From JAAYZX01 sp040770645 (lineage in GTDB: Bacteria; Actinomycetota; Thermoleophilia; RBG-16-64-13): a stretch of DNA of 64,000 nucleotides. Under the pieces are notes generated by a model. That model had not been told where the DNA came from and ran no database searches. It was given only the letters and a program-made list of their open reading frames with translations. A program made the position numbers and the translations under genes. Below, piece by piece: positions 41,553-50,951 of this stretch. The stretch is from positions 1-64,000 of the forward strand of contig JAXGIS010000003.1 of assembly GCA_040770645.1 (NCBI GenBank). Direction: 5' to 3'. The first letter of the stretch is position 1. Every line of letters starts with the position of its first letter.

Positions 41553-41903
41553 GTGAGGCATCAACGCAAAGGGAGGCGACTGGGTATTCAGCCCGACCAC
41601 CGCCGGCAGTTGCTGGCCAACCTTACCTGCTCTGTACTGGAGCATGGTCGGGTTAGAACCACCGAGGCGCGTGCCAAAGAAGTCAAGCCTCTGGTGGAGA
41701 AAGCCATCACGTTAGGCAAAGAGGGTTCTTTGGCGGCGCGGCGTGAGGTCATCAGCCTCCTCCACAACAAGAAGATCTCGTACGAGCTATTCAACACGAT
41801 CGCCCCCAAGTATGCGGACCGGGCGGGTGGATACACCCGGATACTCAAACTGGGCCCCCGGCCGGGCGACGCTGCCCCTATGGTGTTTCTCGAACTGGTC
41901 TGA
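41553..41903 (+). CDS. rplQ: 50S ribosomal protein L17
   Basis: A 116-residue L17 from GTG (RHQRKGRRLGIQPDHRRQLL, RAKEVKPLVEKAITLGKEGS). Last ribosomal gene of the S10-spc-alpha block; a terminator follows 51 nt later. Confidence 0.97.
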   Translation: MRHQRKGRRLGIQPDHRRQLLANLTCSVLEHGRVRTTEARAKEVKPLVEKAITLGKEGSLAARREVISLLHNKKISYELFNTIAPKYADRAGGYTRILKLGPRPGDAAPMVFLELV

Positions 41904-41954
41904 GGAGTAGCCTTCGCCGGAAGCGGGACGACGTGATGGTGCTGCATGAGGCCG

Positions 41955-41988
41955 GCGCCGGGGTCCGTGGACCCCGGCGCTTCATTTT
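41955..41988 (+). terminator. Rho-independent terminator of the alpha operon
   Basis: A 12-bp GC stem (41955-41966 with 41969-41980; the innermost pairs must open to form the loop) is followed by TTCATTTT. It ends the ribosomal operon just before ecfA1. Confidence 0.75.
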
Positions 41989-41994
41989 CAGCAG

Positions 41995-42801
41995 GTGGAA
42001 TTCCGTTACACGCCGGATGCGCCACCGGCATTGTCCGGTGTGGAACTCGTCATCCACTCGGGCGATATCGTAGCGGTGGTGGGGCGGAACGGGTCGGGGA
42101 AGAGCACTCTGGCTCGGCTGGCGAACGGCCTCCTGCGCCCTCAGTACGGATGCGTTCGCGTAGGAGATTACGATACCCGCGATGATGGCAGTCTGCGGTT
42201 CATCCGTGCGCGTGTCGGCATCGTGTTCCAAGATCCCGACAGTCAGATCGTTGGCTCGAGCGTGGGCGATGATGTGGCTTTTGGGTTGGAGAATCTGGGC
42301 GTCCCGCGTATGGAGATGCAGATGAGGGTGGCGGCGGCTTTGGAGGTGGTGGGGCTCCCGGGCATGGAGTCTGTGCCGGTGGGGCAGCTGTCGGGGGGCG
42401 AAAGACAGCGTTTGGCCATCGCCGGGCTGCTGGCTCTGGAACCCCGCGTCCTCATTGTGGATGAGCCCACTTCCATGTTGGATCGTCCCACACGAATGCA
42501 GGTGCGGAGTCTGTTGCAGGGGCTGGCCGCTAGGGGTACGGCTGTTCTGTGGATCACACAACATATGGAAGAGGCGCTGTGGGCTGGCAGGCTGGTCGCT
42601 CTCGAGGCGGGGCGCGTTGCCTACGAGGGGTATCCCCCTGCCTTCTTCCTTGAGGGTTGGGCAGATCAGTTGGGTCTGGACCAGCCTCCAGCGGCGCGGC
42701 TGGCCCGTCGACTCCGTCTGCCGCAGTCTGTTCTGTCGCGGCGGAGGGTGCTCACGGAAGACGACTTGGTATCGGTGCTGCGTGAGGGCGGCCATGCTTG
42801 A
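41995..42801 (+). CDS. ecfA1: ECF transporter ATPase A1 (EcfA1/CbiO type)
   Basis: A 268-residue ABC ATPase: Walker A GRNGSGKST, Q-loop FQDPDSQIVGSSVGDDVAFG, signature LSGGERQRLAIAGLLA, Walker B VLIVDEPTSMLD, and switch His in ITQHMEEAL. The start GTG at 41995 lies directly after the terminator and the first beta strand is short (VEFRYTPDAPPAL), so a few N-terminal residues may be lost to an error. Powers an energy-coupling-factor vitamin or metal importer with ecfA2 and ecfT. The overlap with ecfA2 is 8 nt. Confidence 0.92.
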   Translation: MEFRYTPDAPPALSGVELVIHSGDIVAVVGRNGSGKSTLARLANGLLRPQYGCVRVGDYDTRDDGSLRFIRARVGIVFQDPDSQIVGSSVGDDVAFGLENLGVPRMEMQMRVAAALEVVGLPGMESVPVGQLSGGERQRLAIAGLLALEPRVLIVDEPTSMLDRPTRMQVRSLLQGLAARGTAVLWITQHMEEALWAGRLVALEAGRVAYEGYPPAFFLEGWADQLGLDQPPAARLARRLRLPQSVLSRRRVLTEDDLVSVLREGGHA

Positions 42802-43650
42802 TGCCGGGAGTCTCGTCAGTCTGCGCCGTGTGTCGCACGTGTACAACGCCGGGACTTCCCTGGCGCGACCCGCTTTGGCGGAGATAGAGCTGGATATCCC
42901 TCCGGGGGTTTCGGTGGCGGTGATCGGCCCCACCGCGTCCGGCAAGACCACGCTGCTTGAGATTCTGGCGGGGCTCACCGTGCCCAGCGAGGGCACGGTG
43001 ACCGAGCGGCGGCGCCGCCGTACGGCGCCGCCGCCGCCATGGCTTTCCAGCGGGCAGAAGCGCAGCTCTTCTGCGCCACGGTCCGCGATGATGTGGGCGT
43101 TGGTCCTGCCTGCCAGGGCTTGGATCCTGTTTTCGTCAGGCGCAGGGTTGACGCCGCCCTGGAGACGGTGGGGTTGGAACCGGATAGGTTTGGTGACCGC
43201 AGCCCTTTCGCACTGTCGGAGGGGGAGCAGCGGAGGGTCGCTCTGGCGGGAGTCTTGGCCGTAGAGCCCCGACTGTTGGTGCTGGACGAAGTGGGTGCGG
43301 GACTGGACGGCGGGGCTCGTAGCCTGATTATGCGCCGCCTGGGAGAGTGGCGCAGAGACGATCCCGGTCGTTCTCTCGTATTCAGCACGCACGATGTGGA
43401 TGAGGCGGCAGAGGCGGACCGCGTTATCCTGCTGGCAGGGGGGAGACTGCTCGCGGACGCGCAGCCGGCGGCGGTGGTGGGCGATGCGGACCTCCTGGGT
43501 CGCGCGGGACTCGAGCCCCCCTTGGCCGCACGCGTGGCGCTGGCTCTTGGTGCGGAGTGTGGGTGCAGATGTCCGGTGACCCCCTCATCTCTGAGCGCCT
43601 GGCTCTTAGAGCATGGCTCGACGACTGCCGGCAGCGAGGCTGGTGACTGA
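42794..43650 (+). CDS. ecfA2: ECF transporter ATPase A2 (EcfA2), frameshifted
   Basis: Two frames make one ABC ATPase. The first gives VSLRRVSHVYNAGTSLARPA, Walker A GPTASGKTT and LEILAGLTVPSEG; the second gives FQRAEAQLFCATVRDDVGVG, signature LSEGEQRRVALAGVLA, Walker B LLVLDEVGAGLD and STHDVDEAAEADRV. The frame changes in the GCC/CGC repeat at about 43000-43035, a likely base-calling problem. Total about 285 residues. Pairs with EcfA1 as the heterodimeric motor. Confidence 0.9.
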
Positions 43651-44470
43651 CGTGCGCCTGGGGTTCGCCTCTTTGGCTGCCGGGCAGTATCTTCCGTTGG
43701 ACAGCACAGTCCACCGCATGGACGCGCGCCTCAAACTGGGCTTGGGGCTTGTGTTGGCGGGTATGTTGTTTGCCACCCGGAGGTGGGGGGGACTGGGCCT
43801 GTTCGGCTGCGGCCTGGTGGCGGCTGTTTGGCTGTCTAGGGTCCCCATCAGTTATCTGTGGCGCTTCATGCGCCCCTTCGTCGTTATTCTGGCCATAACC
43901 CTCTTCTTTCAGACTATCTCGCTCCCGGGGGACGCGCTGTTTACCGTGGGGCCCCTCACCTTCACGCGGTCGGGGCTTGAGCAGGGGGGGCTGGTGGTGA
44001 GTCGACTGGCACTTATCCTTCTTTCCGGTGCGTTGTTGGTTGTAACCACTCCCCCCGTTGCGGTCACCGATGCCGTGGCCTGGTACCTGCGCCCTTTCAG
44101 GAGACTGGGAATTCCAGACGGTGATTTGGCCATGGTGACATCGCTGGCGCTGCGCTTCATCCCCGTGCTCATGGCGGAGTTTGAGCAACTGGTGAAGGCA
44201 CAGCGGGCGCGAGGAGTGTCGTTGGAGTTGCGCTCGCCCTTGCGCGCGGGTAGGGCGTTGATGCCGCTCATGGTCCCGCTTTTCGTGCTCGGATTCCGGC
44301 GGGCCGAGGAGTTGGCGGATGCGATGCTGAGCCGATGCTACCAGGGCACTGAGGGCCGGACCCACTATCGGGAGATGCACTTCACGTGGCGCGACGGGGT
44401 GTGGCTCACGGGGGCCGTCTTGTGGCTGGGGGGCGCACTCGCTTTGGGCAGGGGATGGGTGCTGACATGA
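43613..44470 (+). CDS. ecfT: ECF transporter transmembrane protein EcfT
   Basis: A 285-residue protein with about five membrane helices (e.g. LKLGLGLVLAGMLFA, PFVVILAITLFFQTISL) and the coupling-helix motif FEQLVKAQRARGVSLE that contacts the two ATPases. The ATG at 43613 overlaps ecfA2 by 38 nt; GTG at 43643 or 43652 would be more usual starts. No substrate-binding S component is nearby, so this is a shared (group II) ECF module. Confidence 0.92.
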   Translation: MARRLPAARLVTDVRLGFASLAAGQYLPLDSTVHRMDARLKLGLGLVLAGMLFATRRWGGLGLFGCGLVAAVWLSRVPISYLWRFMRPFVVILAITLFFQTISLPGDALFTVGPLTFTRSGLEQGGLVVSRLALILLSGALLVVTTPPVAVTDAVAWYLRPFRRLGIPDGDLAMVTSLALRFIPVLMAEFEQLVKAQRARGVSLELRSPLRAGRALMPLMVPLFVLGFRRAEELADAMLSRCYQGTEGRTHYREMHFTWRDGVWLTGAVLWLGGALALGRGWVLT

Positions 44471-45278
44471 GTTCGGGTCAGTGCGGCATGAATGAGGCGA
44501 ATGCCCGCCCAGAGGCGGAGCGTCGGTCGCAATCCGTGGGTGGTGGGTACTGGTATCGTCTCGATCTACAGTACGACGGCACGGCTTTCCGCGGTTGGGC
44601 ACGACAGCCGGATGTCCCCACCGTGCAGGGGGCGCTGGAGACCGCACTGGGCACCGTGCTGGGAGAGGTGCCTGTACTGCGTGTGGCCGGCCGTACGGAC
44701 TCGGGTGCGCACGCTCGGCGGCAGGTGGTGAGCGTGGAACTCGATCGCCATCTCGACTGTGCGGCACTGGTGCGCTCTCTCAACGCGCTCACTCCCCCGA
44801 GATGTGCGTATCTGCCTGCACTGCGATGCCGATCAAGTTCGATGCCCGCGCAGATGCCTGTTCTCGCACTTACCGGTATTTCTTGACCACGGCGGCTGTG
44901 CCGGACCCTTTCACGCGGCGTTATTGCCTTCACGTCTCCAGCGCACTCGACATGGGCCTGCTACACAAGACCGCAGAACTCACGATTGGACAGCACGATT
45001 TCCGTGCTTTCACGCCCACCGAGACCGAGCACGTGTTCTTTCACCGGACCGTCCTGGCGTGTGCGTGGTCATGTGACAAACCGTTTGTGTGGCTTGAGAT
45101 TGAGGCCAATGCTTTTCTGCGCCAGATGGTGCGCACCCTGGTAGGGACCATGCTCGAGGTTGCGAAGGGGAAGCTGACGGTCGCGGATTACCAAGCGCTG
45201 CTGGAGGGCAAAGAGCGAACCCAGGCCGGCCCCACCGCGCCGGCACATGGTCTCTTCCTGTGGAGTGTGAAGTATTGA
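44467..45278 (+). CDS. truA: tRNA pseudouridine synthase A, frameshifted
   Basis: The first frame has LQYDGTAFRGWARQPDVPTV, AGRTDSGAHARRQVVSVEL (catalytic Asp) and LVRSLNAL; after one missing C in the run at 44794-44798 the second frame continues with FDARADACSRTYRYFLT, QHDFRAFTP, and ANAFLRQMVRTLVGTMLEVA. Joined length is about 270 residues. Makes pseudouridine 38-40 in tRNA anticodon arms. ATG overlaps the ecfT stop (ATGA), the common bacterial order ecfT-truA-rplM. Confidence 0.93.
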
Positions 45279-45301
45279 TGATAGTTCTCGCCCCTCCCGC
45301 C

Positions 45302-45330
45302 TTGACACCCCTCGGGGGCTCGATTATCAT
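45302..45330 (+). promoter_or_regulatory. Promoter of rplM-rpsI
   Basis: Consensus TTGACA (45302-45307) and TATCAT (45325-45330) with 17-bp spacing, 26 nt before the rplM GTG, with AAGGAGG between. One of the best promoter matches in the window. Confidence 0.75.
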
Positions 45331-45356
45331 GCCCAGTTGCGTTTCAAGGAGGTACT

Positions 45357-45791
45357 GTGAAGACCTATTCGGCTAAACCCGGCGAGGTACAGCGTCGTTG
45401 GTGGGTTGTGGATGCGGAGGGCAAGAACCTCGGCCGGCTCGCCACGCGTATCGCGGTGGTGTTACGCGGCAAAGACAAGCCCGCCTACACTGCGCATGTG
45501 GACACCGGGGATTTTGTGGTTGTCGTTAACGCGGACAAGGTGGCTGTGACTGGGAATAAGCTCGCCGATAAGCGGTATTACCGTCATTCCGGTTACCCGG
45601 GGGGCCTCAAGGTCAGGACTCTCGGCCAGACTCTCCAGCAGCGGCCGACCGAGGTGCTGCGGCACGCGGTCAAAGGGATGCTTCCCAAAAACCGGCTGGC
45701 GGCGCAGCAGCTCCGCAAGCTCAAGATCTACGCGGGGCCCAGCCATCCGCATGCGGCCCAGCTTCCGGAGGAAATGCAATGGCAGGACTAG
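45357..45791 (+). CDS. rplM: 50S ribosomal protein L13
   Basis: A 144-residue L13 from GTG (KTYSAKPGEVQRRWWVVDAE, GKNLGRLATRIAVVLRGKDK, HAVKGMLPKNRLAAQQLRKL). The last 13 nt overlap rpsI. Confidence 0.97.
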   Translation: MKTYSAKPGEVQRRWWVVDAEGKNLGRLATRIAVVLRGKDKPAYTAHVDTGDFVVVVNADKVAVTGNKLADKRYYRHSGYPGGLKVRTLGQTLQQRPTEVLRHAVKGMLPKNRLAAQQLRKLKIYAGPSHPHAAQLPEEMQWQD

Positions 45792-46171
45792 TGTACGGCG
45801 CCACCGGCAAGCGTAAGACGGCTGTGGCTCGGGTGCGACTCATTCCCGGCGCAGGTGCTATCACGGTCAATGGCCGAGGGCTTCGTGAGTACTTCCAGAG
45901 GGAGACGCTCTTTCAGATGGTGCGCACTCCGCTGGTGGAGACGGGCACCGAGGGCCGGTACGATGTGGTGGCCAAAATCGTGGGCGGAGGCAAATCCGGG
46001 CAGGCCGGCGCGCTACGCCACGGCATAGCTCGCGCTCTCGTGGAGGCAGATGCGTCCTTGCGCACGGATCTCAAGAAAGCGGGGCACCTATCGCGGGATG
46101 CGCGGATGGTGGAGCGCAAGAAGGCCGGCTTGAAGAAGGCCCGCAAGCGCCCGCAGTTCTCCAAGCGCTAG
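45779..46171 (+). CDS. rpsI: 30S ribosomal protein S9
   Basis: A 130-residue S9 (YGATGKRKTAVARVRLIPGA, GGGKSGQAGALRHGIARALV) ending in RKRPQFSKR, whose last Arg reaches P-site tRNA. Confidence 0.97.
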   Translation: MAGLVYGATGKRKTAVARVRLIPGAGAITVNGRGLREYFQRETLFQMVRTPLVETGTEGRYDVVAKIVGGGKSGQAGALRHGIARALVEADASLRTDLKKAGHLSRDARMVERKKAGLKKARKRPQFSKR

Positions 46172-46195
46172 TAAGCAGGCATACGCAAGTCTTGA

Positions 46196-46224
46196 AGGGC
46201 GGGTGGTCGTATGGCCCCCGCCCT
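46196..46224 (+). terminator. Hairpin terminator after rpsI
   Basis: AGGGCGGG (46196-46203) pairs with CCCGCCCT (46217-46224), with possible extra pairs inside the 13-nt loop, followed by only ATTG. It lies 25 nt after rpsI, so termination is probable but not of the classical T-rich kind. Confidence 0.5.
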
Positions 46225-46261
46225 ATTGCGTTCAGGAACTGAAGGCGCACAGGAGTCCGGT

Positions 46262-46756
46262 ATGGCCGGCACGGACCGGAGGAGAGAGGATGATTCAGCC
46301 CTGGAATCTGGCGGCGAAAGCCACTGCGCAATGATCGGCGCCGATTCTCAGCGGGTCTCGTGCCCATCAACCCGCTCCCGGGTGCCTCGCGTGCTAACCG
46401 GGGTGGATGTGGTGGATATCGAGCGGCTGCGCTTCGCCCTGACCAGGTACCCACGTTTGGAGAAGCGGTTGTTCTCGGAAGCAGAGAGGGTATACGCGGC
46501 CTCTCGGAAGGACCCGGTCAGGCATCTGGCGGCCCGCTTTGCCGCCAAGGAAGCCGTGGGCAAGCTGCTCGGTTGCGGCGTGACCTCATGGCAAGACATA
46601 CTTGTGGAGGGTGGCGGTTCCGCGCTCGGCGTGCTGTTGGTCGGGAGGGCGGCCGACCAGGCGAAGGCATTGGGGCTGGGCCCGATCGCGCTTTCGTTGA
46701 GCCACGCTGCTACCATTGCGGTAGCGAGCGCCGTGGCGCTCGCCGAGAGAAGCTGA
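46262..46756 (+). CDS. acpS: Holo-[acyl-carrier-protein] synthase
   Basis: Transfers 4'-phosphopantetheine from CoA to acyl carrier protein. TGVDVVDIERLRFAL carries the metal-binding Asp, LAARFAAKEAVGKLLG the catalytic Glu/Lys, and IALSLSHAATIAVA the C-terminal motif. The start is unsettled: ATG at 46262 has AGGAG 6 nt upstream but gives a 43-residue extension before the normal start; GTG at 46391 would give the family length without a ribosome-binding site. Followed directly by the NAD(P)HX gene, a common bacterial pair. Confidence 0.88.
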   Translation: MAGTDRRREDDSALESGGESHCAMIGADSQRVSCPSTRSRVPRVLTGVDVVDIERLRFALTRYPRLEKRLFSEAERVYAASRKDPVRHLAARFAAKEAVGKLLGCGVTSWQDILVEGGGSALGVLLVGRAADQAKALGLGPIALSLSHAATIAVASAVALAERS

Positions 46757-48373
46757 ATGAGCGAGGAGGGGCGCGTAGTGCAGGGCGAGAGCCTGCTGAG
46801 CCGGTTTCACAGTGTCGATGAGTTGCCCGGTGCGCTGAGCGCCGCGCAGATGCGCGAGCTTGATCGGATCACCATCGAGGAAATGGGAGTGCCGGGTCCT
46901 GTCCTCATGGAGCGGGCTGCCTTCGGGGTGACGGAATTCCTGCTGCGCCGCTACGCCGGACGGCACACGCTCGTGGTTTGTGGCCGGGGCAACAATGGAG
47001 GAGACGGTCTTGCTTCGGCTCGTCAATTGCATTTGGCCGGTCATCCGGTCGTGTGCGCGGTGGCCGCCGAGCAGGCGGAGCAGCTCAGCCCGGACGCACG
47101 GACGAATCTGGAGGCGGCACGGCGCTTGGGGGTCAACATCCTTATGGGGGCGACAGCCGAATCCGTGCCCGGCTACCTCCTCGGTGAAACCGAGGTGGTG
47201 GTCGATTGTCTTCTCGGTACCGGCGCATCCGGCGAGATGAGGGAGCCGTTGGCGGGACTGGCGCGCATGATCAACACTCTGGGTGCCCGCGGAATACCGG
47301 TGGTGGCCGTCGACATACCCTCTGGTGTTGACGCCGGCACGGGAACCATTGCCTCGACTACCGTGGCGGCTACGCACACCATTACTTTCCACTCCGCCAA
47401 GACGGGGCTGGTGGTACCGCCCGGCCGCGAAGCGGCGGGCGAGATTCTCGTGTGGGAGATAGGCCTCCCTCGGCATCTTGAACCAGAGTGCGATGTGTGC
47501 GTGGTTGCGACGGGCCAGGTGCGCGTGCCGGGTCGCCGGTCGGACGACCACAAGTATCGGGCCGGATACGTGGCCGTGTTGGCCGGGTCTGCCGAATACC
47601 CGGGCGCTGCACTTCTCACGGCCGGCGCGGCAGTGCGCGCCGGCGCCGGTTATGTGCGTCTTCTGGCCGTGGCGGCGGTGGTGGCGGCGCTGCCGTCCGT
47701 ATCGGTGGAGATCACCTCCACCTCTTTGGGCGAGAGCCCCCACCTGCGTGATGTCGAGCGGACGATGGCGGCTGTGTCCGACCCCCGCATTTCGGCGTTG
47801 GCTTTCGGCCCCGGCCTCGGTAGGGAGCTGGATACGGCCGAGGTAGTACGTCACGCCGTGATGGCGTCCAAACCCCCCGCCGTGCTGGATGCGGACGGTA
47901 TCCTGGCCTTTGCCGGCCGCGCAGGTGATCTGGCCGCTCGGCCGGGTCTCGTGCTCACACCCCACGTTGGGGAGTTGGCGACACTGATGGGCGCCTCCGT
48001 GTCCGAAGTGGGCCGAGCACCGTTGGCGGCCGCGCGGGAGGCGGCTGCTGTGACCAACCAGGTGGTGCTGCTCAAGGGTTCGGCCAGCGTGATCGCACAA
48101 CCCGGTGGACGAACATGGGCCGTGGTTAACGGTCCACCGCAGTTGGCGTCGGCCGGCACGGGGGATGTCTTGACCGGTGTCATTTGCGCCATGCTGGCCA
48201 AAGGCCTCGCTCCCGTGGAGGCGGCGTGTACAGGTGCTTGGGTGCATGCCGAGGCAGGTCGGCTGGCCGCAAAGAAGCACAGGGCAGGTGCATGGGCCGG
48301 GGCGGTATTGGACATGATCCCGGCCGCGTATGCCGGCCGGGTGTATGACAGGAGGCCCAGTTGGACAAAGTGA
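46757..48373 (+). CDS. nnr: Bifunctional NAD(P)HX epimerase / ADP-dependent dehydratase
   Basis: A 538-residue fusion that repairs hydrated NADH/NADPH. Residues about 25-240 are the YjeF_N epimerase (VVCGRGNNGGDGLASARQL, DCLLGTGASG, VAVDIPSGVDAGTG). Residues about 250-535 are the ribokinase-like dehydratase (HKYRAGYVAVLAGS, GPGLGRELDT, LTPHVGELATLMG, ASAGTGDVLTGVICAMLAKG). It follows acpS with no gap and its stop overlaps the next gene. Confidence 0.95.
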   Translation: MSEEGRVVQGESLLSRFHSVDELPGALSAAQMRELDRITIEEMGVPGPVLMERAAFGVTEFLLRRYAGRHTLVVCGRGNNGGDGLASARQLHLAGHPVVCAVAAEQAEQLSPDARTNLEAARRLGVNILMGATAESVPGYLLGETEVVVDCLLGTGASGEMREPLAGLARMINTLGARGIPVVAVDIPSGVDAGTGTIASTTVAATHTITFHSAKTGLVVPPGREAAGEILVWEIGLPRHLEPECDVCVVATGQVRVPGRRSDDHKYRAGYVAVLAGSAEYPGAALLTAGAAVRAGAGYVRLLAVAAVVAALPSVSVEITSTSLGESPHLRDVERTMAAVSDPRISALAFGPGLGRELDTAEVVRHAVMASKPPAVLDADGILAFAGRAGDLAARPGLVLTPHVGELATLMGASVSEVGRAPLAAAREAAAVTNQVVLLKGSASVIAQPGGRTWAVVNGPPQLASAGTGDVLTGVICAMLAKGLAPVEAACTGAWVHAEAGRLAAKKHRAGAWAGAVLDMIPAAYAGRVYDRRPSWTK

Positions 48374-48858
48374 AAGCGGGCGACATCATGAGCTTCCCGG
48401 TCGTGACGATCGAGCCGGGCGCCACCGTGCGCGAACTGGCCGCCGTCTTGGCCGACAACAACATCAGCGGGTTGCCGGTGGTTGACGAGGATGGCAAGTT
48501 GCTGGGAGTGGTGAGCGAGGAGGATCTGCTGCTGTTGGACGCGGATCTGCATTTTCCGCGTTACGTCCAAGTGTTCGACGGTGTCATATTCTTGGAGAGT
48601 GTTCGGAAGTTCGAAGAGAGGTTCGAAAGGCTTTTGCCGCCAAGGTCAGCGACGTGATGTCACGCGATCCTGTGATTGTCACCAAGGAAGCCACGCTGCG
48701 CGGTGGCCACGCTCATGTCCCGCAAAGACGTGAACCGGCTGCCTGTGGTGGATGAGACAGGCCACTTGCTGGGCATCATCGCCCGCGGGGATGTCTTGCG
48801 GGGCATCGCTGCGCTGCAGGACCCAAACGGGGAGGATGAGAAGGGAGCAGGAGCCTAG
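48361..48858 (+). CDS. CBS-domain pair protein, frameshifted
   Basis: A small two-CBS protein of about 165 residues. CBS1: VKAGDIMSFPVVTIEPGATV, NNISGLPVVDEDGKLLGVVS. CBS2, in other frames: KVSDVMSRDPVIVTKEATLR, then LMSRKDVNRLPVVDETGHLL and IIARGDVLRG. Frames change near 48640 and 48700. CBS pairs bind adenosine nucleotides; here there is no catalytic partner. TTG start overlaps the nnr stop (4-gene overlap chain), so it is in the same operon. Function unknown. Confidence 0.8.
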
Positions 48859-48861
48859 ACC

Positions 48862-49150
48862 ATGGCCAAGAAGGAAATCCGAAGGGCGGCGCGTCAAAGC
48901 GGCCTTCAGCCCAAGAAACCTGTGGATCCGCGCATGCTCGACTTCGTCGCGCCCTGGTTCAGGGAGTACTGCTAGCAAGCGTCTACCTGCTTCTGGTGAG
49001 GCTGGTGCTCCGTTCTCAGGGCAGGAGCCTGTGGCAGGATGTATTTTGGACACTCATTTCTTCTTCTTCTATACGGCATTCATCTACTTCTGGGAGCAGT
49101 TCCTCGAGAGACGCCGCGCCAAGAAGCAGCAGGGTGGTGCCAAGCGCTAG
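48862..49150 (+). CDS. Small two-helix membrane protein, unknown, frameshifted
   Basis: The first frame gives a basic head KKEIRRAARQSGLQPKKPVD and PRMLDFVAPWFR; a second frame gives GVLLASVYLLLVRLVLR, one membrane helix; a third gives DTHFFFFYTAFIYFWEQFLE and RRRAKKQQGGAKR, a second helix with a basic tail. Frame changes lie near 48960 and 49020. The pieces join to about 95 residues. I do not recognise the family. It lies 3 nt after the CBS gene and just before cca, so an operon link is likely. Confidence 0.55.
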
Positions 49151-49160
49151 GAGGCCAGCC

Positions 49161-50625
49161 ACGAACCGGCCCTCGAAAGCTGCCCGGGTTCTTCCGGAAT
49201 CCGTCCTGGCGGCGGTGGAGAGCGTGGTGCGGTAAGCCGAGCTCGCAGCGTGGCAGGTGGGCGGGACGGTGCGCGACCAACTCATGGGGCGACCGTTCTC
49301 GGACCTTGGATGTGGTCATCGGCAGCCGGGACAACCGTGTTGTGCGCTCCGTGGCGGCGGCGGTTGCCGACTTCTGTGGTCTATCGTGGTTCACGCTTTC
49401 GCCGGAGTTTGGGGGCGAGCGCGTGGTGTGGGGGACGGGACATCTAGACGTTAGTCCGTTGCGTGGCCTACGGATTGAGGACGATCTCGCGCAGCGTGAT
49501 TTCACGGTGAACGCCATAGCCATTCCCGTGGGTGGTGGCTCTCCCATAGATCCCTGGGGAGGGTTGCGGGACATCGCCGACCGGAGGTTGCGGCTCGTGA
49601 GTCACGGCGGGTTTCGGGCCGATCCGGTGAGGTTGCTGCGGGCGGCGAGATTCGCTCAGACGCACGGTCTTGTGGTTGATGAGGAATTGGTGCGGATTGC
49701 TCGGGGCGATGGGCATCTGGTGGCTGCGGCGGCACCCGAGAGAGTGCTGGCGGAGGTGATGGCGACTCTGGATGTGGACGGCGCAGCCACAGCCGCACGA
49801 CTCTGGGAGGAATTGGGGTTACTTGCACAGATTTTCCCGGAAGTGGCCGCGCTGGCGGGGGTGCGACAGAGCACGAGTCATCGCCACGACGTGTACGGTC
49901 ACACACTGGAGGCTCTCGATCATGTCGATGAACTGCTGAGAAACCCTGCCGACCGGTTTCCCGAGGCTGCGACCGTGCTGGGCGAGCGTCTGCGGCGGCC
50001 TGTGGACGGCGTGACCACACGGCGGGCTGCGCTGCGACTGGCGGTTCTCGTGCACGATATCGCCAAGCCCCAAACTCGGCACATTGACGAGCAGGGTCGA
50101 TTGTCCTTTTGGGGGCATGAATTGCAGGGAGCCGAGATGGCTCGACGCATCTGCGGGCGGCTGCGTTGTTCCACAGCGCTGACGAGCCTGGTGGTCAAGG
50201 TAGTGGAGGGGCATCTGTGGTTGGGGTTCCTGCAGAACCGTAAGCCTCTCTGGAAGCATGACGAGATTCGCTACCTGTGGGCGGCGTATCCTTGGGAGCC
50301 GGAACTGATAATGGCATCGGTGGCCGATCGACTGGCCACGCGTGGCCCCATTACGGCCGACCGATTCGTGGAGCGACATCTGACGCTGGCTCGGCATCTC
50401 ATGTGGTTGTGGTCCGAGCGGCAACGGGTGGGGGTGCCGCCCTTGCCGGTGCGTGGCGACGAGTTGGCCGCATTAGTAGGCGTTGAACCAGGCCCCAACC
50501 TGGGGAGGCTGCTGAACGCCCTCAGGCTGGAGTGGGAAGCGGGGGAGCTGGCCGACGCAGCAGCGGTGGCCGGGCGTGCGCGCGAGATCGCGGAAGATGA
50601 GTCCTTCAAGGCGGAGAAGGCCTGA
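49161..50625 (+). CDS. cca: CCA tRNA nucleotidyltransferase (poly(A) polymerase family, HD type), 5' frameshifts
   Basis: Adds or repairs tRNA 3' CCA. Head-domain pieces VGGTVRDQLMGRPFSDL and LDVVIGSRDNRVV come from different frames near 49260-49315; from there one frame runs cleanly with RDFTVNAIAIPVGG, DPWGGLRDIADRRLRLVS, GFRADPVRLLRAARFAQT and HD-domain LAVLVHDIAKPQTRH. AGGAGG at 49149-49154 is followed 7 nt later by ACG at 49161, where ATG would be expected and where TNRPSKAARVLPESVLAAVE begins; this is either a miscalled ATG or a rare start. About 485 residues. Confidence 0.9.
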
Positions 50626-50700
50626 GTCAGGCGTGGTATCATGATTTGCTCGTGAGATTCATCTGCTCCTGCTCTGGAGCTTGTTTCGTGTGGAGGAGAC

Positions 50701-50913
50701 GTGAAGGAAGCCATTCACCCCGACTACCAGGAAGCGCGTGTCATCTGCTCATGTGGAAATGAGTTCCTGACCCGTTCCACCAAACCCGAGATTCGTATCG
50801 AGATCTGCTCGGAATGTCATCCGTTCTACACCGGCAAGCAGAAACTCGTTGACACTGGGGGTCGCGTGGAGAAGTTCAATAGGAAGTACCGCAGGGCTGC
50901 GGCGACCAAGTAG
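50701..50913 (+). CDS. rpmE: 50S ribosomal protein L31, zinc type
   Basis: A 70-residue L31 from GTG (MKEAIHPDYQEARVICSCGN). The Cys set CSC and CSEC marks the zinc-containing form. GTGGAGGAG lies just upstream. Located between cca and the DUF1385 gene; rho, which often precedes rpmE, is not here. Confidence 0.97.
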   Translation: MKEAIHPDYQEARVICSCGNEFLTRSTKPEIRIEICSECHPFYTGKQKLVDTGGRVEKFNRKYRRAAATK

Positions 50914-50951
50914 CCCGCGTCTTCGAGCGCTCTTCACGCTCCCGGCCGCGC

